Assembly: GCF_032121415.1 (NCBI RefSeq)
Contig: NZ_CP135079.1
Location: 4,340,001 to 4,404,000 of the forward strand
DNA: 64,000 nt
Direction: 5' to 3'
Origin: Streptomyces parvus
Lineage (GTDB): Bacteria; Actinomycetota; Actinomycetes; Streptomycetales; Streptomycetaceae
In this document: positions 1 to 7,537 of the stretch, in pieces
How positions within the stretch are numbered: the first letter of the stretch is position 1
How the letters are laid out: every line of letters starts with the position of its first letter
The notes under the pieces: model-generated
Databases searched by the model: none
The model's input: the letters and a program-made list of their open reading frames with translations, nothing else
Told to the model about the DNA's origin: nothing
Made by a program: the position numbers and the translations under genes

Positions 1-308
1 CCCACGACCACATGCCTTCCCGGCCGCGGTACAGCGTTCCAGCCGGCACGGAAGAACCCTCCGGGAGCGGGGATTGGGGTCGGCCGGCTTGACTGTCGGT
101 CTGACCCGGCCGGGTACGGTCCACCGGCCCCGGCCATCGTAGCGACGCTTTGTCGGTTCGTTCGCGCCGGGGCCTCTGGTGTGATCAAAGAGGCAATCAA
201 ACAGGCACGTACGGGCTAGAGAGTCTCTTGTCGGCCATGCCGGGTTCGCGTGCCCTGGAACCGCTCCTCGATCAGGCCCTGGAGTGCGCGCTCGCCGCTC
301 GGGGTCCG
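1..308. other. non-coding stretch at window edge
   Basis: No convincing coding frame in either direction. It lies downstream of the stop codon of the minus-strand decarboxylase gene and may hold its terminator or the edge of a gene cut by the window. I recognise no RNA gene or repeat here. Confidence 0.4.
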
Positions 309-854
309 CTACTGCCCGGGGTCCGCGGTCACCAGCTCGACGATCCGGCTCCGGGCGAGTCGGCGCAGCTCCTCGGCGGTCACCGCCCGCTCCTCGTCCA
401 CCTCGTGCGTCAGCCGGACCCGGATCCCGGCCAGCACCTGGTCCACGTGCAGGGAGGGGGCGTAGGCGTCCAGGCAGATCACGAAGGCGTGGCCGAACCT
501 GCTCTCGTACGCCGCGTGCGCGGCCCGCAGCGCCAGATGGGCGGCGCGGGGCGCGTCGTGGTGCAGGCAGGGCGCGGGCTCCGCGGCCAGGGCCTCGGCG
601 ATGTCGCTGGGCGCGAGGTCGTAGCCCGCCTCGTCGGAGGCGGCCAGTAGAGCGCCGAGATCGGGGTAGGGGCGGTGGGCGGCCATCCGGTGGGCCCAGC
701 GCAGACTGCCGCAGCACTCCAGGAAGGCCGCCTCGGCGGCGGCGAAGGGGAGGCTGTTGAAATGGGCCAGGCCGACGGCATGATCGACCGGCGCCCCGTC
801 GGCGGGCGCCGCCGGGGCATCGGCCGGGACCGGGTGGCGCGGCTGCACGGGCAC
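309..854 (-). CDS. uraD: OHCU decarboxylase (uric acid degradation)
   Basis: Likely 2-oxo-4-hydroxy-4-carboxy-5-ureidoimidazoline decarboxylase, the last step converting the urate oxidation product to S-allantoin in the cytoplasm. After a Pro/Ala-rich N-terminus of about 27 residues it shows the family opening AHFNSLPFAAAEAAFLECCG, then RWAHRMAAHRPYPDL and a C-terminal ADELRRLARSRI-like helix. The HP(D/R) motif that carries the catalytic His in characterised enzymes reads YPD here, so activity is uncertain or the residue is served by the nearby His. The listed start is a GTG without a good ribosome binding site; upstream in frame a CTG at 923 has GAGGAG six bases before it and may be the true start, adding 23 residues. 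No other urate genes are nearby. The family call is fairly firm, the activity less so. Confidence 0.75.
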   Translation of the reverse strand: MPVQPRHPVPADAPAAPADGAPVDHAVGLAHFNSLPFAAAEAAFLECCGSLRWAHRMAAHRPYPDLGALLAASDEAGYDLAPSDIAEALAAEPAPCLHHDAPRAAHLALRAAHAAYESRFGHAFVICLDAYAPSLHVDQVLAGIRVRLTHEVDEERAVTAEELRRLARSRIVELVTADPGQ

Positions 855-1299
855 GGCCGACCGGCCGGCCGGGGGCGCGGATCGCTTCGGCAGGCCGGCG
901 GGGGACTCGCTGGACCTGGACAGCGTGGACTCCTCGTATCAATGACAGCTGTGACCCGGTGGGCCCTGATCCCGCGAAGGGCCCGCAGGGGTACACGAAG
1001 GTCTTCCGTCCCTGAAAGACAGACGGGAGCGCAAGGAGGTTGCGCGGGGTGGGAGTGAAGAGGGAGACGAATGTGCCGCAACGCTAACGAGACCGGCCGG
1101 CGGCCGTCCGACGGACCGCGGAAGAATCACCCGAACGGGAGAGTTTCGGAACGTGTGATGGACGTCTGACCTGCGTCGGCCGGGGTTCCGTCCGGTCGCT
1201 CGCCGTCTTCGATGGGCGAGGCCACGGTAAAAATGCCAGCCTTGCACCCTATTCACTCGTTTCACTCGTCCTTGACCCCTCAACGGAGGAATCCGCCCG
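855..1299. promoter_or_regulatory. divergent intergenic region, uraD / hexosaminidase
   Basis: A 445-base region between divergent genes that should hold both promoters. An unusually strong Shine-Dalgarno, AAGGAGG at 1033-1039, lies in its middle with no long gene behind it: GTG at 1049 opens only 12 codons, and ATG at 1071 (after AGGGAG) opens 32 codons. These may be leader peptides. GGAGGAA at 1285-1291 serves the hexosaminidase ATG at 1300. Confidence 0.4.
1071..1169 (+). CDS. possible 32-residue leader peptide
   Basis: ATG preceded five bases upstream by AGGGAG opens a 32-codon frame starting MCRNANETGRR and ending at a TGA at 1167-1169. It overlaps in another frame a 12-codon frame (GTG 1049, peptide MGVKRETNVPQR) behind a near-perfect Shine-Dalgarno. 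I do not recognise either peptide. They sit 130 bases ahead of the hexosaminidase gene and could be a translated leader or chance frames. Confidence 0.2.
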   Translation: MCRNANETGRRPSDGPRKNHPNGRVSERVMDV

Positions 1300-2910
1300 A
1301 TGTCGCCCACGCGTGGTGCCCTTGTCACCGGCGCGGCTGCCACGGCCGCAGCCGCCGTCGTCCTCACCGTCGTCGTCTGGCCGGACGGATCCGGCAGCGG
1401 ACCCTCCGGTGACACGGCGTCGCCCTCCGGGACCTCCGCCGAGGCCGCCGCCCCGTCGCCCTCCCGCAGCTACCCGGTGTCCAGCACGCCGAGCACGATC
1501 CCCGCGGTGCGCGAACACACCGCGGCCCGGGGGCCCGGCTGGCAGCCGGGCAAGGACAGCACCGTCGTCATCGCCAAGGGCAGCCAGGTGCTCGCCGACG
1601 AGGCGCAGCTGCTCGCCAAGGAGCTGAAGATCCGCTACCGGGGCGCCGAGCCGGCCCGGACGGGGGACGTCGAGCTGGCGCTCGGCGCCAAGGACGCGGG
1701 CCCCACCGAGTCGTACCGGCTCACCGTGCGCGACCGCAAGGTGAAGATCACCGGCCCCGACGAGTCGGGCGTCTTCTACGGCACCCGGACGCTCAAACAG
1801 TCGCTCAAGGCGGACGGCACGGTCCCCGAGGGCGTCGTCAACGACCGGCCGGACCGGCCGCAGCGCGGGCTCAACCTCGACATCGCGCGCAAGCACTACA
1901 GCGCGGAGTGGATTGAGGACCGCATACGCGAGATGGGCGACCTCAAGCTCAACCAGCTCGGCCTGCACTTCTCCGACGACCAGGCCTTCCGGATCGAGTC
2001 GAAGTCCCACCCCGAGGTGGTCTCCGACGAAGCCCTCACCCAGGACGAGGTCCGCCGCATCGTCGGCCTCGCCAACAGCCGGCACATCGAGGTCGTCCCC
2101 GAGATCGACTCGCCCGGACACCTCGGCGCGGTGCTGGCCGCCCACCCCGACCTCCAGCTGCGCAACACCGCGGGCGTCGAGTCGAAGGGCTCCATCGACA
2201 TCTCCAAGCCGGCCGCGGCCAAGCTCATCGACGAACTCCTGGAGGAGTACACCGAGCTGTTCCCGGGGCGGTTCTGGCACCTCGGCGCGGACGAGTACCA
2301 GGCGCTGACCGTTCAGAACCCCGCCGCCTCCTACCCCCAGCTCCAGCGGGCAGCCGAGGAGAGGCACGGCGCCGACGCCACCATCGAGGACCTGGCCACC
2401 AGCTGGCTGAACGACCGCGCGGACGTCGTCGTCCCCAAGGGCCGGACCGCGAAGGCCTGGAACGACGGGCTCTTCCGGGGCACGAAGGTCAAGGCCGACG
2501 AGAACATCGAGATCGAGTACTGGACCGGCAAGGAGATCGGTGCCCGCCCGCCGCAGGAGTACCTCGCCGAGGGCTACAAGATGCTGAACCTCAACGACGA
2601 GTTCCTCTACTACGTGCTCGGCGAGCCCAACGACTTCGTCTACCCGACCGGTGAGCGGATCTACGAGCAGTGGACCCCGTTGGTCCTGCGCGGCACCGAA
2701 CCCGTGGCCGAGCGCTACTCGAAGCAGATCCTCGGCGGCCGGTTCGCCGTCTGGGGCGACCTGCCGAACGCGCAGACCACCGAGCAGGTGGCCAACGGCA
2801 TCAGGATGCCGCTCGTGGCGACCTCGCAGAAGCTGTGGGACCCGCGGAAGCCCGCGCTCAGCTGGGCGCAGTTCCAGGAACTGGCGAAGCGGACCGGCAG
2901 CGCGGGGTGA
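1300..2910 (+). CDS. secreted beta-N-acetylhexosaminidase, GH20
   Basis: A 536-residue glycoside hydrolase family 20 enzyme that releases terminal N-acetylglucosamine from chitin oligomers or glycoconjugates outside the cell. Residues 1-27 form a signal peptide or anchor (RGALVTGAAATAAAAVVLTVV), followed by a Ser/Pro-rich linker, a GH20b-type domain (about 60-190) and the TIM barrel. The hallmark HLGADEY has the catalytic Asp331-Glu332 pair needed for substrate-assisted catalysis; EIDSPGH and W-rich C-terminal segments also fit. ATG with GGAGGAA eight bases upstream fixes the start. It stands alone, divergent from uraD. Family assignment is firm; substrate is inferred. Confidence 0.92.
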   Translation: MSPTRGALVTGAAATAAAAVVLTVVVWPDGSGSGPSGDTASPSGTSAEAAAPSPSRSYPVSSTPSTIPAVREHTAARGPGWQPGKDSTVVIAKGSQVLADEAQLLAKELKIRYRGAEPARTGDVELALGAKDAGPTESYRLTVRDRKVKITGPDESGVFYGTRTLKQSLKADGTVPEGVVNDRPDRPQRGLNLDIARKHYSAEWIEDRIREMGDLKLNQLGLHFSDDQAFRIESKSHPEVVSDEALTQDEVRRIVGLANSRHIEVVPEIDSPGHLGAVLAAHPDLQLRNTAGVESKGSIDISKPAAAKLIDELLEEYTELFPGRFWHLGADEYQALTVQNPAASYPQLQRAAEERHGADATIEDLATSWLNDRADVVVPKGRTAKAWNDGLFRGTKVKADENIEIEYWTGKEIGARPPQEYLAEGYKMLNLNDEFLYYVLGEPNDFVYPTGERIYEQWTPLVLRGTEPVAERYSKQILGGRFAVWGDLPNAQTTEQVANGIRMPLVATSQKLWDPRKPALSWAQFQELAKRTGSAG

Positions 2911-3041
2911 GGACGAGCGCGAGCCGCCGCTGAAACGGCTGTCCCTCCCCGCCCCCACCTGCGAAGATCCGGGACGGACGGCCCGGCAGCCGCCGGTCTG
3001 CGTATCGTCGGCCGCGCGCTCCCGGGGAGGGACGCGCGGCC

Positions 3042-3908
3042 GTGCACCCACACCGCGTCCCGGGGGGCTTCTCCGTGCTCTGTACCCGTTGCCGTATCCG
3101 AACGGCCGTCACCGACGACGGCCTGTGCACCTTCTGCTCGGGCACCCGGCCCCCGCTGCCCGACGGCCTGGTGGCCCCGGCCTCCGGACCCGGGGGCCGG
3201 GGCGTGGGCACCTGGCCGCGTTCGCCCGTGGGCCTCGCCCGGGCGGTGACGGCGCTGCTCGGCGTGGTGATCGCCGCCGACCTGTTCGCCATCGGCACGG
3301 GGCTGTATCTGCGCGGCCTCTGGCAGCGGCTGGTGAGCGACGGTGCCGTGGACGTCTACGGCGGGGACGGCCGGATGGCCGAGACGCTGTACGGCATCGC
3401 GGCGCGCTCCCAGGGCGTGGCGCTGCCGGCCACGGCCGTCGTCTTCATCATCTGGTTCCACCGGACCCGCCGGAACGCCGAGGTCTTCGACCCGTCCGTG
3501 CAGCGCATGGGCCCCGGCTGGGCGGTGGGCGGCTGGTTCGTCCCCGTCGCCAACTTCTGGATCCCCTACCGGGTCGCGAGCGGTGTGTGGGAGGCCGGTG
3601 CGCAGACCCGTCCGGACGGGGGCCGGCGCACGGTTCCCCGGACCCCGCTCAACCTCTGGTGGGGCGCGTGGGTCGCGAGCCTCCTCCTCACCCGGGTCGC
3701 CGAGCGCCTGTGGGAGCGGGCCGAGGACGCGGAAGCGATCGTGCGGGCCGGGGGCCTGGTGGCGGCATCGGACGCGGTGGACATCCTCGCCGCCGTCCTG
3801 GCCGTCCTCTACGTCCGCGCCGTGACCGGGATGCAGGTCGAACGGGCCCTGCAGGGACGGGCGCCCGACGGCCCGGCACAAGCCCCGGCCCCGGGAGCAC
3901 ACGAGTGA
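3042..3908 (+). CDS. DUF4328 membrane protein
   Basis: A 288-residue protein of the Streptomyces DUF4328 family, function unknown. It opens with a short Cys-rich zinc-ribbon-like segment (LCTRCRIRTAVTDDGLCTFC, residues 13-32), then a Pro-rich stretch and about four to five membrane helices. The family signature is clear: an IIWFHRTRRNAEVF loop followed by GWAVGGWFVPVANFWIPYR. The GTG start follows GGGGAGGG at a rather long spacing, so the N-terminus is approximate. The C-terminal 20 residues are Pro/Ala-rich. Tandem with the next gene on the same strand, 66 bases apart. Confidence 0.8.
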   Translation: MHPHRVPGGFSVLCTRCRIRTAVTDDGLCTFCSGTRPPLPDGLVAPASGPGGRGVGTWPRSPVGLARAVTALLGVVIAADLFAIGTGLYLRGLWQRLVSDGAVDVYGGDGRMAETLYGIAARSQGVALPATAVVFIIWFHRTRRNAEVFDPSVQRMGPGWAVGGWFVPVANFWIPYRVASGVWEAGAQTRPDGGRRTVPRTPLNLWWGAWVASLLLTRVAERLWERAEDAEAIVRAGGLVAASDAVDILAAVLAVLYVRAVTGMQVERALQGRAPDGPAQAPAPGAHE

Positions 3909-3974
3909 CGCCCACTCCGAAGTGACGATTTTCAGCCATTCGGCGCAGTATCCGGTAGACCGAGGGAGACGTCG

Positions 3975-4553
3975 ATGAGTCTGCTGGAACTGATCGGACG
4001 GGCCGACGAGCGCGCGCTGGCCGCCGGTGCCGTGGCCTGCCTGGAACGCTGTCTGCCGCTGCTCGCGGGGCCGGAGGCGGAGCCCTTGCGCCCGCTCTGG
4101 GCGAGTTGCGAGAACGGGCAGGATTGGGCCATCCGGCTCGCGGCGGTGCGGACGGCGATGGAGCAGGCGTCCGTCCCCGCCGGCCCGGCCGCGCTCGTCC
4201 GGGCCATGCTCGGCGCGGCCCCCTCCGACTTCGCCGCCGTACCGCTGCGGGAGTGGGCCGACGCCTGCTCGCTGGTCGCGCTCCGGGTCCACGGCCGGTT
4301 CGACGCCCCGGACGGGGACGCGCCGGCGGACGAGGAGGACCTGCTCAAGGCGGCCCGCAGCGGTGAGCCCGCCGCCGTGGGCCCGCTGGTCGCGGGGGAG
4401 CTGGAACGGCAGGTCCGGATCCTGGAGATCCTCGCGGAGACCACCGGCACGGCGGGCAGCGGCGCCGGCCTCCGCAAGGCGCTGGACCTGTCCACGGAGG
4501 GCCGCCGGGTGCTGCGCGCGGTCATGTCACGGCGGGCCAGGGGCCGGAGCTGA
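3975..4553 (+). CDS. conserved hypothetical protein, mostly helical
   Basis: 192 residues, not recognised. It is acidic, Ala/Leu-rich and predicted helical with no signal peptide or membrane segment; the start MSLLELIGRADERALAA and a central QDWAIRLAAVRTAMEQ suggest an alpha-alpha repeat or scaffold-type cytoplasmic protein. ATG follows GAGGGAG at five bases, so the start is good. It ends just before a strong bidirectional hairpin. No function can be given. Confidence 0.7.
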   Translation: MSLLELIGRADERALAAGAVACLERCLPLLAGPEAEPLRPLWASCENGQDWAIRLAAVRTAMEQASVPAGPAALVRAMLGAAPSDFAAVPLREWADACSLVALRVHGRFDAPDGDAPADEEDLLKAARSGEPAAVGPLVAGELERQVRILEILAETTGTAGSGAGLRKALDLSTEGRRVLRAVMSRRARGRS

Positions 4554-4609
4554 GGGCCGGGCGGGGCGGCGGCAGGCCCCGCCACCCGGTGCGTGAGCGG
4601 CACGGGAGC

Positions 4610-4651
4610 GGTACGGGTGTCGCGGACGGGCCCGGCCACGACACCCGTACC
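4610..4651. terminator. bidirectional hairpin terminator
   Basis: Perfect 13-bp inverted repeat GGTACGGGTGTCG / CGACACCCGTACC (4610-4622 and 4639-4651) with a 16-base loop, placed between the convergent genes ending at 4553 and 4666. No T-tract, as is usual in Streptomyces. Confidence 0.7.
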
Positions 4652-4665
4652 GATCGGGCCCGGCG

Positions 4666-4884
4666 TTACTTCGCCGCGTCCAGCGCCGCCAGGGCCTGCG
4701 CCCACCCGACGTACTTCAGGGCGGCGAGATCGGCGACCGTCACCACGCCGAACGCCTCCTTGAGCAGGTCGCCCTGACGGTCCGAGACACCCTTGAGCGC
4801 GGACACCGGTGCCGCCAGCACCTCAGGCACGCTCTTGTCCGCCCACGCCTTGTCCAGCACCTTGTCCAGGTCGATCGAAGCCAC
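4666..4884 (-). CDS. small conserved protein with helix-hairpin-helix-like core
   Basis: 72 residues, cytoplasmic. The segment APVSALKGVSDRQGDLLKEA followed by FGVVTVADLAAL looks like the G-[VI]-[SG]-x3-A/L pattern of helix-hairpin-helix or SAM-like folds, so a nucleic-acid or protein-interaction role is possible. The GTG start has GAAGGGG seven bases upstream. Its promoter region carries two overlapping palindromes (4904-4923), suggesting dedicated regulation. Precise role unknown. Confidence 0.65.
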   Translation of the reverse strand: MASIDLDKVLDKAWADKSVPEVLAAPVSALKGVSDRQGDLLKEAFGVVTVADLAALKYVGWAQALAALDAAK

Positions 4885-4903
4885 GCGCGTTCCCCTTCTC
4901 CCA

Positions 4904-4923
4904 GTAGATCTACAGACATGTAG
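4904..4923. promoter_or_regulatory. overlapping palindromes, putative operator
   Basis: GTAGATCTAC (4904-4913) is a perfect 10-bp palindrome and shares bases with CTACA-GACA-TGTAG (4910-4923), a 5-bp inverted repeat with 4-base spacer. They lie about 20-40 bases upstream of the GTG of the 72-residue gene, where a promoter is expected. The CTACA/TGTAG arms recall BlaI/CopY-type sites but the spacing differs, so the regulator is unknown. Confidence 0.4.
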
Positions 4924-5089
4924 AGCTTAGGAGGGGGTGGGCACGGCTCGCCGGGCACCGTCGGGAAATCACCTGCGAAAGTCCGAAAGACGCCCGGTCA
5001 CCGCTTGCGTGCCTTGGGCAGGTGTCACAGGGACCAGGTGGCGCTGTGCAGCGCGGCGAGCCGTAGGTGGTCCGGCCGCCCATTCCGCC

Positions 5090-5182
5090 GCCGGGCAGGT
5101 GCCAGGCCGGCACGACGCGCAGGTCCGCGTGGCGCTCCCGCGCCTCGGCGGCGGCCCTGTGCAGGGCTGTCAGGAGGACCAG
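5090..5182 (-). pseudogene. possible universal-stress-protein remnant
   Basis: Read on the minus strand this gives LLTALHRAAAEARERHADLR followed by VVPAWHLP, which matches the first helix and strand of UspA-type proteins (ALxxAxxEAxxRxAxLxVVxAW). No start codon, ATP-binding G-2x-G-9x-G motif or further domain remains, and the frame is broken just afterwards. Interpreted as a short relic; similarity is by eye only. Confidence 0.3.
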
Positions 5183-5204
5183 GGGTCTGCGGCGACGGAC
5201 CGAA

Positions 5205-5485
5205 CATGCCTTCCCCACCCTCCCGTTCCATCTCGTCCCGCCCGTGCCCGAGTACCCGGACCGGACGGGCGGCGCCTTCGGCCCGGTCGAGGTGCTGCCT
5301 TCCGTTCTGTGCGTCGGCGTCTTCCGCTCCACGGTGGTCGATCCCGGACGCGACCCGGTGATGCACCGCTCCGCCCTCGTCGTCGCGTGGGTCCAGGCCA
5401 CCGCGGACGTGCCGTCGGGCGAGGGCGCCGACCCGCGCTGCGCGGTATCGACTGGGGCGCGCCGGCCCGGGACCACGAGCTGTAG
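5205..5485 (+). pseudogene. frameshifted, 5'-truncated conserved gene
   Basis: Frame 3 encodes PVEVLPSVLCVGVFRSTV then ALVVAWVQATADVPSGEGADP, and the overlapping frame 2 continues ALRGIDWGAPARDHEL before a stop at 5485. The join resembles the C-terminus of a Streptomyces conserved protein family whose members end in a (L/I)R(G/A)(I/L)DW...A.D.E(L/F) tail. Restoring one G after GACCCG near 5433 would reconnect the two frames. The N-terminal part is absent. It may be a true pseudogene or a sequencing error over a truncated gene. Confidence 0.45.
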
Positions 5486-5539
5486 GGCCTGTCGTCACGG
5501 CCGCGCGCGGCCGCAGCACGGCCCCGCCCGCCGGATGGC

Positions 5540-5583
5540 GTCAGGCGCGCGTCAAGCGGGCGTCAGGCAGTCGTCAAGGGTGG
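5540..5583 (+). promoter_or_regulatory. four 11-bp direct repeats, putative response-regulator operator of kdp
   Basis: GTCAGG, GTCAAG, GTCAGG and GTCAAG begin at 5540, 5551, 5562 and 5573, an exact 11-bp period, each unit GTCARGSNNNS. Such phased direct repeats are the usual binding pattern of OmpR/PhoB-family regulators, which include KdpE. A -10-like CATATG at 5593-5598 lies ten bases after the last unit, as in PhoB-activated promoters. A further GTCAAGG occurs near 5606. The kdp genes start about 110 bases downstream. Confidence 0.55.
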
Positions 5584-5694
5584 CTCCGCATTCATATGGA
5601 CCCCGTCAAGGCGGCTTATCCCCGGGGTGAAGCCGAGGTTTGCTCGTATCGGCCGAACGGCTGATTCCCTTCCTCGCATCCTCAGGAGTTCACG

Positions 5695-5778
5695 ATGGCC
5701 GACCTGGCCTTCGTCGCCACCACGATCGCGGTATTCGCGCTGGTGGCTCTCATCGCCCGGGCGGTGACCAGACCATGA
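5695..5778 (+). CDS. 27-residue membrane peptide upstream of kdpF
   Basis: ATG preceded by CAGGAG at six bases encodes MADLAFVATTIAVFALVALI plus ARAVTRP: one hydrophobic helix with a basic C-terminal tail. Its TGA overlaps the kdpF ATG as ATGA, the usual sign of translational coupling. The pattern is like KdpF itself (single short helix), so it may be a second small subunit of the Kdp complex. It is too short for most gene callers. Function is inferred from position only. Confidence 0.6.
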   Translation: MADLAFVATTIAVFALVALIARAVTRP

Positions 5779-5864
5779 CCGCCGAGAATATCGTCGGGCT
5801 CGTCGTGGCCGTGTCCCTGCTCGGATATCTCGTCCTGGCTCTCCTGTATCCGGAGAGGTTCTGA
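5775..5864 (+). CDS. kdpF: KdpF, small subunit of K+-transporting ATPase
   Basis: 29 residues, one membrane helix: MTAENIVGLVVAVSLLGYLV followed by LALLYPERF. The LxxALLxPERF ending is the KdpF signature. In E. coli KdpF stabilises the KdpABC complex in the membrane. It overlaps the preceding 27-residue peptide by ATGA and is followed eight bases later by kdpA. Confidence 0.9.
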   Translation: MTAENIVGLVVAVSLLGYLVLALLYPERF

Positions 5865-5872
5865 GCACCGAC

Positions 5873-7537
5873 ATGAGTCCCCAGGCCGCTGGACTTCTCC
5901 AGCTCACAGCTCTGATAGCCGCCCTCGCCCTGGCCTACCGCCCGTTGGGCGACTACATGGCCAAGGTCTACTCCTCCGAGAAGCACTACAAGCCGGAGAA
6001 GTGGATATACAAGGTCATCGGAGCCAATCCGGCCGCCGAAATGCGCTGGCCCGCCTATCTGCGCGGAGTCCTCGCCTTTTCGGCGGTGAGCGTTCTCTTC
6101 CTGTATCTGCTGCAACGGATACAGGGATCTCTGCCCGGCTCGCTCGGCTTTTCCTCGATCGACCCGGATCAGGCGTTCAACACCGCCGCTTCCTTCGTCG
6201 CCAATACCAACTGGCAGTCGTACTACGGCGAACAGGCCATGGGCCACGTCGTACAGACCGGCGGCCTCGCGGTGCAGAACTTCCTGTCCGCGGCGGTCGG
6301 CCTGGCCGTGGCGGTGGCCCTCGTACGGGGCTTCGCCCGCTCCCGTACCGGCGAACTCGGCAACTTCTGGGCCGACCTCGTACGCGGCACCGTCCGCATC
6401 CTGGTCCCGATCTCGGTGATCGGCGCGCTCGTCCTGGTCGCCTGCGGGGCGATCCAGAACTTCTCGGGCATCCACCAGGTCGGCCAGTTCATGGGCGGCA
6501 CGCAGGAGTGGAACGGCGGTGCGGTCGCCTCCCAGGAGGCCATCAAGGAGCTGGGCACCAACGGCGGCGGCTACTTCAACGCCAACTCCGCCCACCCCTT
6601 CGAGAACCCGAACCCCCTCTCCAACCTCTTCGAGGTCTTCCTCATCCTGCTGATCCCGTTCGCGCTGACCCGGACCTTCGGGCGGATGGCCGGATCGCTG
6701 CGGCAGGGGTACGCGATCCTCGGCGCGATGGCCGTCATCTGGATCGGCTTCACCGCCCTGATGATGTGGACCGAGTTCGCCCACCGGGGCCCGGCGTTCG
6801 AGATCGCGGGCGGGGCCATGGAGGGCAAGGAGACCCGCTTCGGGATCGCGGGCTCGTCGATCTTCGCCGTCGCCACGACGCTGACCTCGACCGGCGCGGT
6901 GAACTCCTTCCACTCCTCGTACACCGGCTTCGGCGGCGGCATCACCATGCTCGGCATGCAGCTCGGCGAGATCGCTCCCGGCGGTGTCGGCTCCGGCCTG
7001 TACGGCATGCTGATCATGGCGGTCATCGCGGTGTTCATCGCCGGGCTGATGGTCGGACGCACCCCGGAGTACCTCGGCAAGAAGATCGGCACCCGCCAGA
7101 TCAAACTCGCCGCCTGCTACATCCTCGTCACCCCGGCGCTCGTGCTCGGCTTCACCGCGGTCGCCATGGCCCTGCCGACCCCCGCCGACTCGATGACCAA
7201 CTCCGGCGCGCACGGCTTCTCCGAGATCCTGTACGCCTACACCTCCGGCGCCAACAACAACGGCTCCGCCTTCGCCGGGCTGGGCGCCGACACCCCGTGG
7301 TTCAACACGACCATCGGCCTCGCGATGCTGCTCGGCCGGTTCCTGCCGATGGTGTTCGTCCTCGCCCTGGCCGGTTCGCTCGCCGAGCAGCGGCCGGTGC
7401 CCGAGACCGCGGGCACGCTGCGCACCGACAAACCCCTCTACACGGGGCTGCTCGTCGGCACGATCCTCATCATCACCGGACTCACCTACTTCCCGGCCCT
7501 GGCGCTGGGTCCGCTCGCCGAAGGGCTCGCCTCATGA
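5873..7537 (+). CDS. kdpA: KdpA, K+-binding translocation subunit
   Basis: 554 residues, against about 557 in E. coli. A polytopic inner-membrane protein of the superfamily of K+ transporters that forms the selectivity filter of the high-affinity K+ pump. Visible landmarks: LGDYMAKVY near the N-terminus, TAASFVANTNWQSYYGE (first P-loop region), GTNGGGYFNANSAHPFENPN, and TSGANNNGSAFAG. ATG at 5873 is eight bases after kdpF. Its TGA overlaps the kdpB ATG (ATGA at 7534-7537). Confidence 0.97.
   Translation: MSPQAAGLLQLTALIAALALAYRPLGDYMAKVYSSEKHYKPEKWIYKVIGANPAAEMRWPAYLRGVLAFSAVSVLFLYLLQRIQGSLPGSLGFSSIDPDQAFNTAASFVANTNWQSYYGEQAMGHVVQTGGLAVQNFLSAAVGLAVAVALVRGFARSRTGELGNFWADLVRGTVRILVPISVIGALVLVACGAIQNFSGIHQVGQFMGGTQEWNGGAVASQEAIKELGTNGGGYFNANSAHPFENPNPLSNLFEVFLILLIPFALTRTFGRMAGSLRQGYAILGAMAVIWIGFTALMMWTEFAHRGPAFEIAGGAMEGKETRFGIAGSSIFAVATTLTSTGAVNSFHSSYTGFGGGITMLGMQLGEIAPGGVGSGLYGMLIMAVIAVFIAGLMVGRTPEYLGKKIGTRQIKLAACYILVTPALVLGFTAVAMALPTPADSMTNSGAHGFSEILYAYTSGANNNGSAFAGLGADTPWFNTTIGLAMLLGRFLPMVFVLALAGSLAEQRPVPETAGTLRTDKPLYTGLLVGTILIITGLTYFPALALGPLAEGLAS

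Noticed and set aside
150..650. 166-codon frame on the plus strand
   Set aside because: Mostly antisense to the decarboxylase gene, with no motif or ribosome binding site.
5500..5694. possible c-di-AMP riboswitch before the kdp genes
   Set aside because: I could not find the conserved stems of ydaO-type RNAs; phased direct repeats explain the region better.
6001..7533. long frame upstream of and continuous with kdpB
   Set aside because: The first 511 codons are Arg/Gly-rich and out of frame within kdpA; KdpB homology begins only at 7534, where ATGA overlap marks the start.
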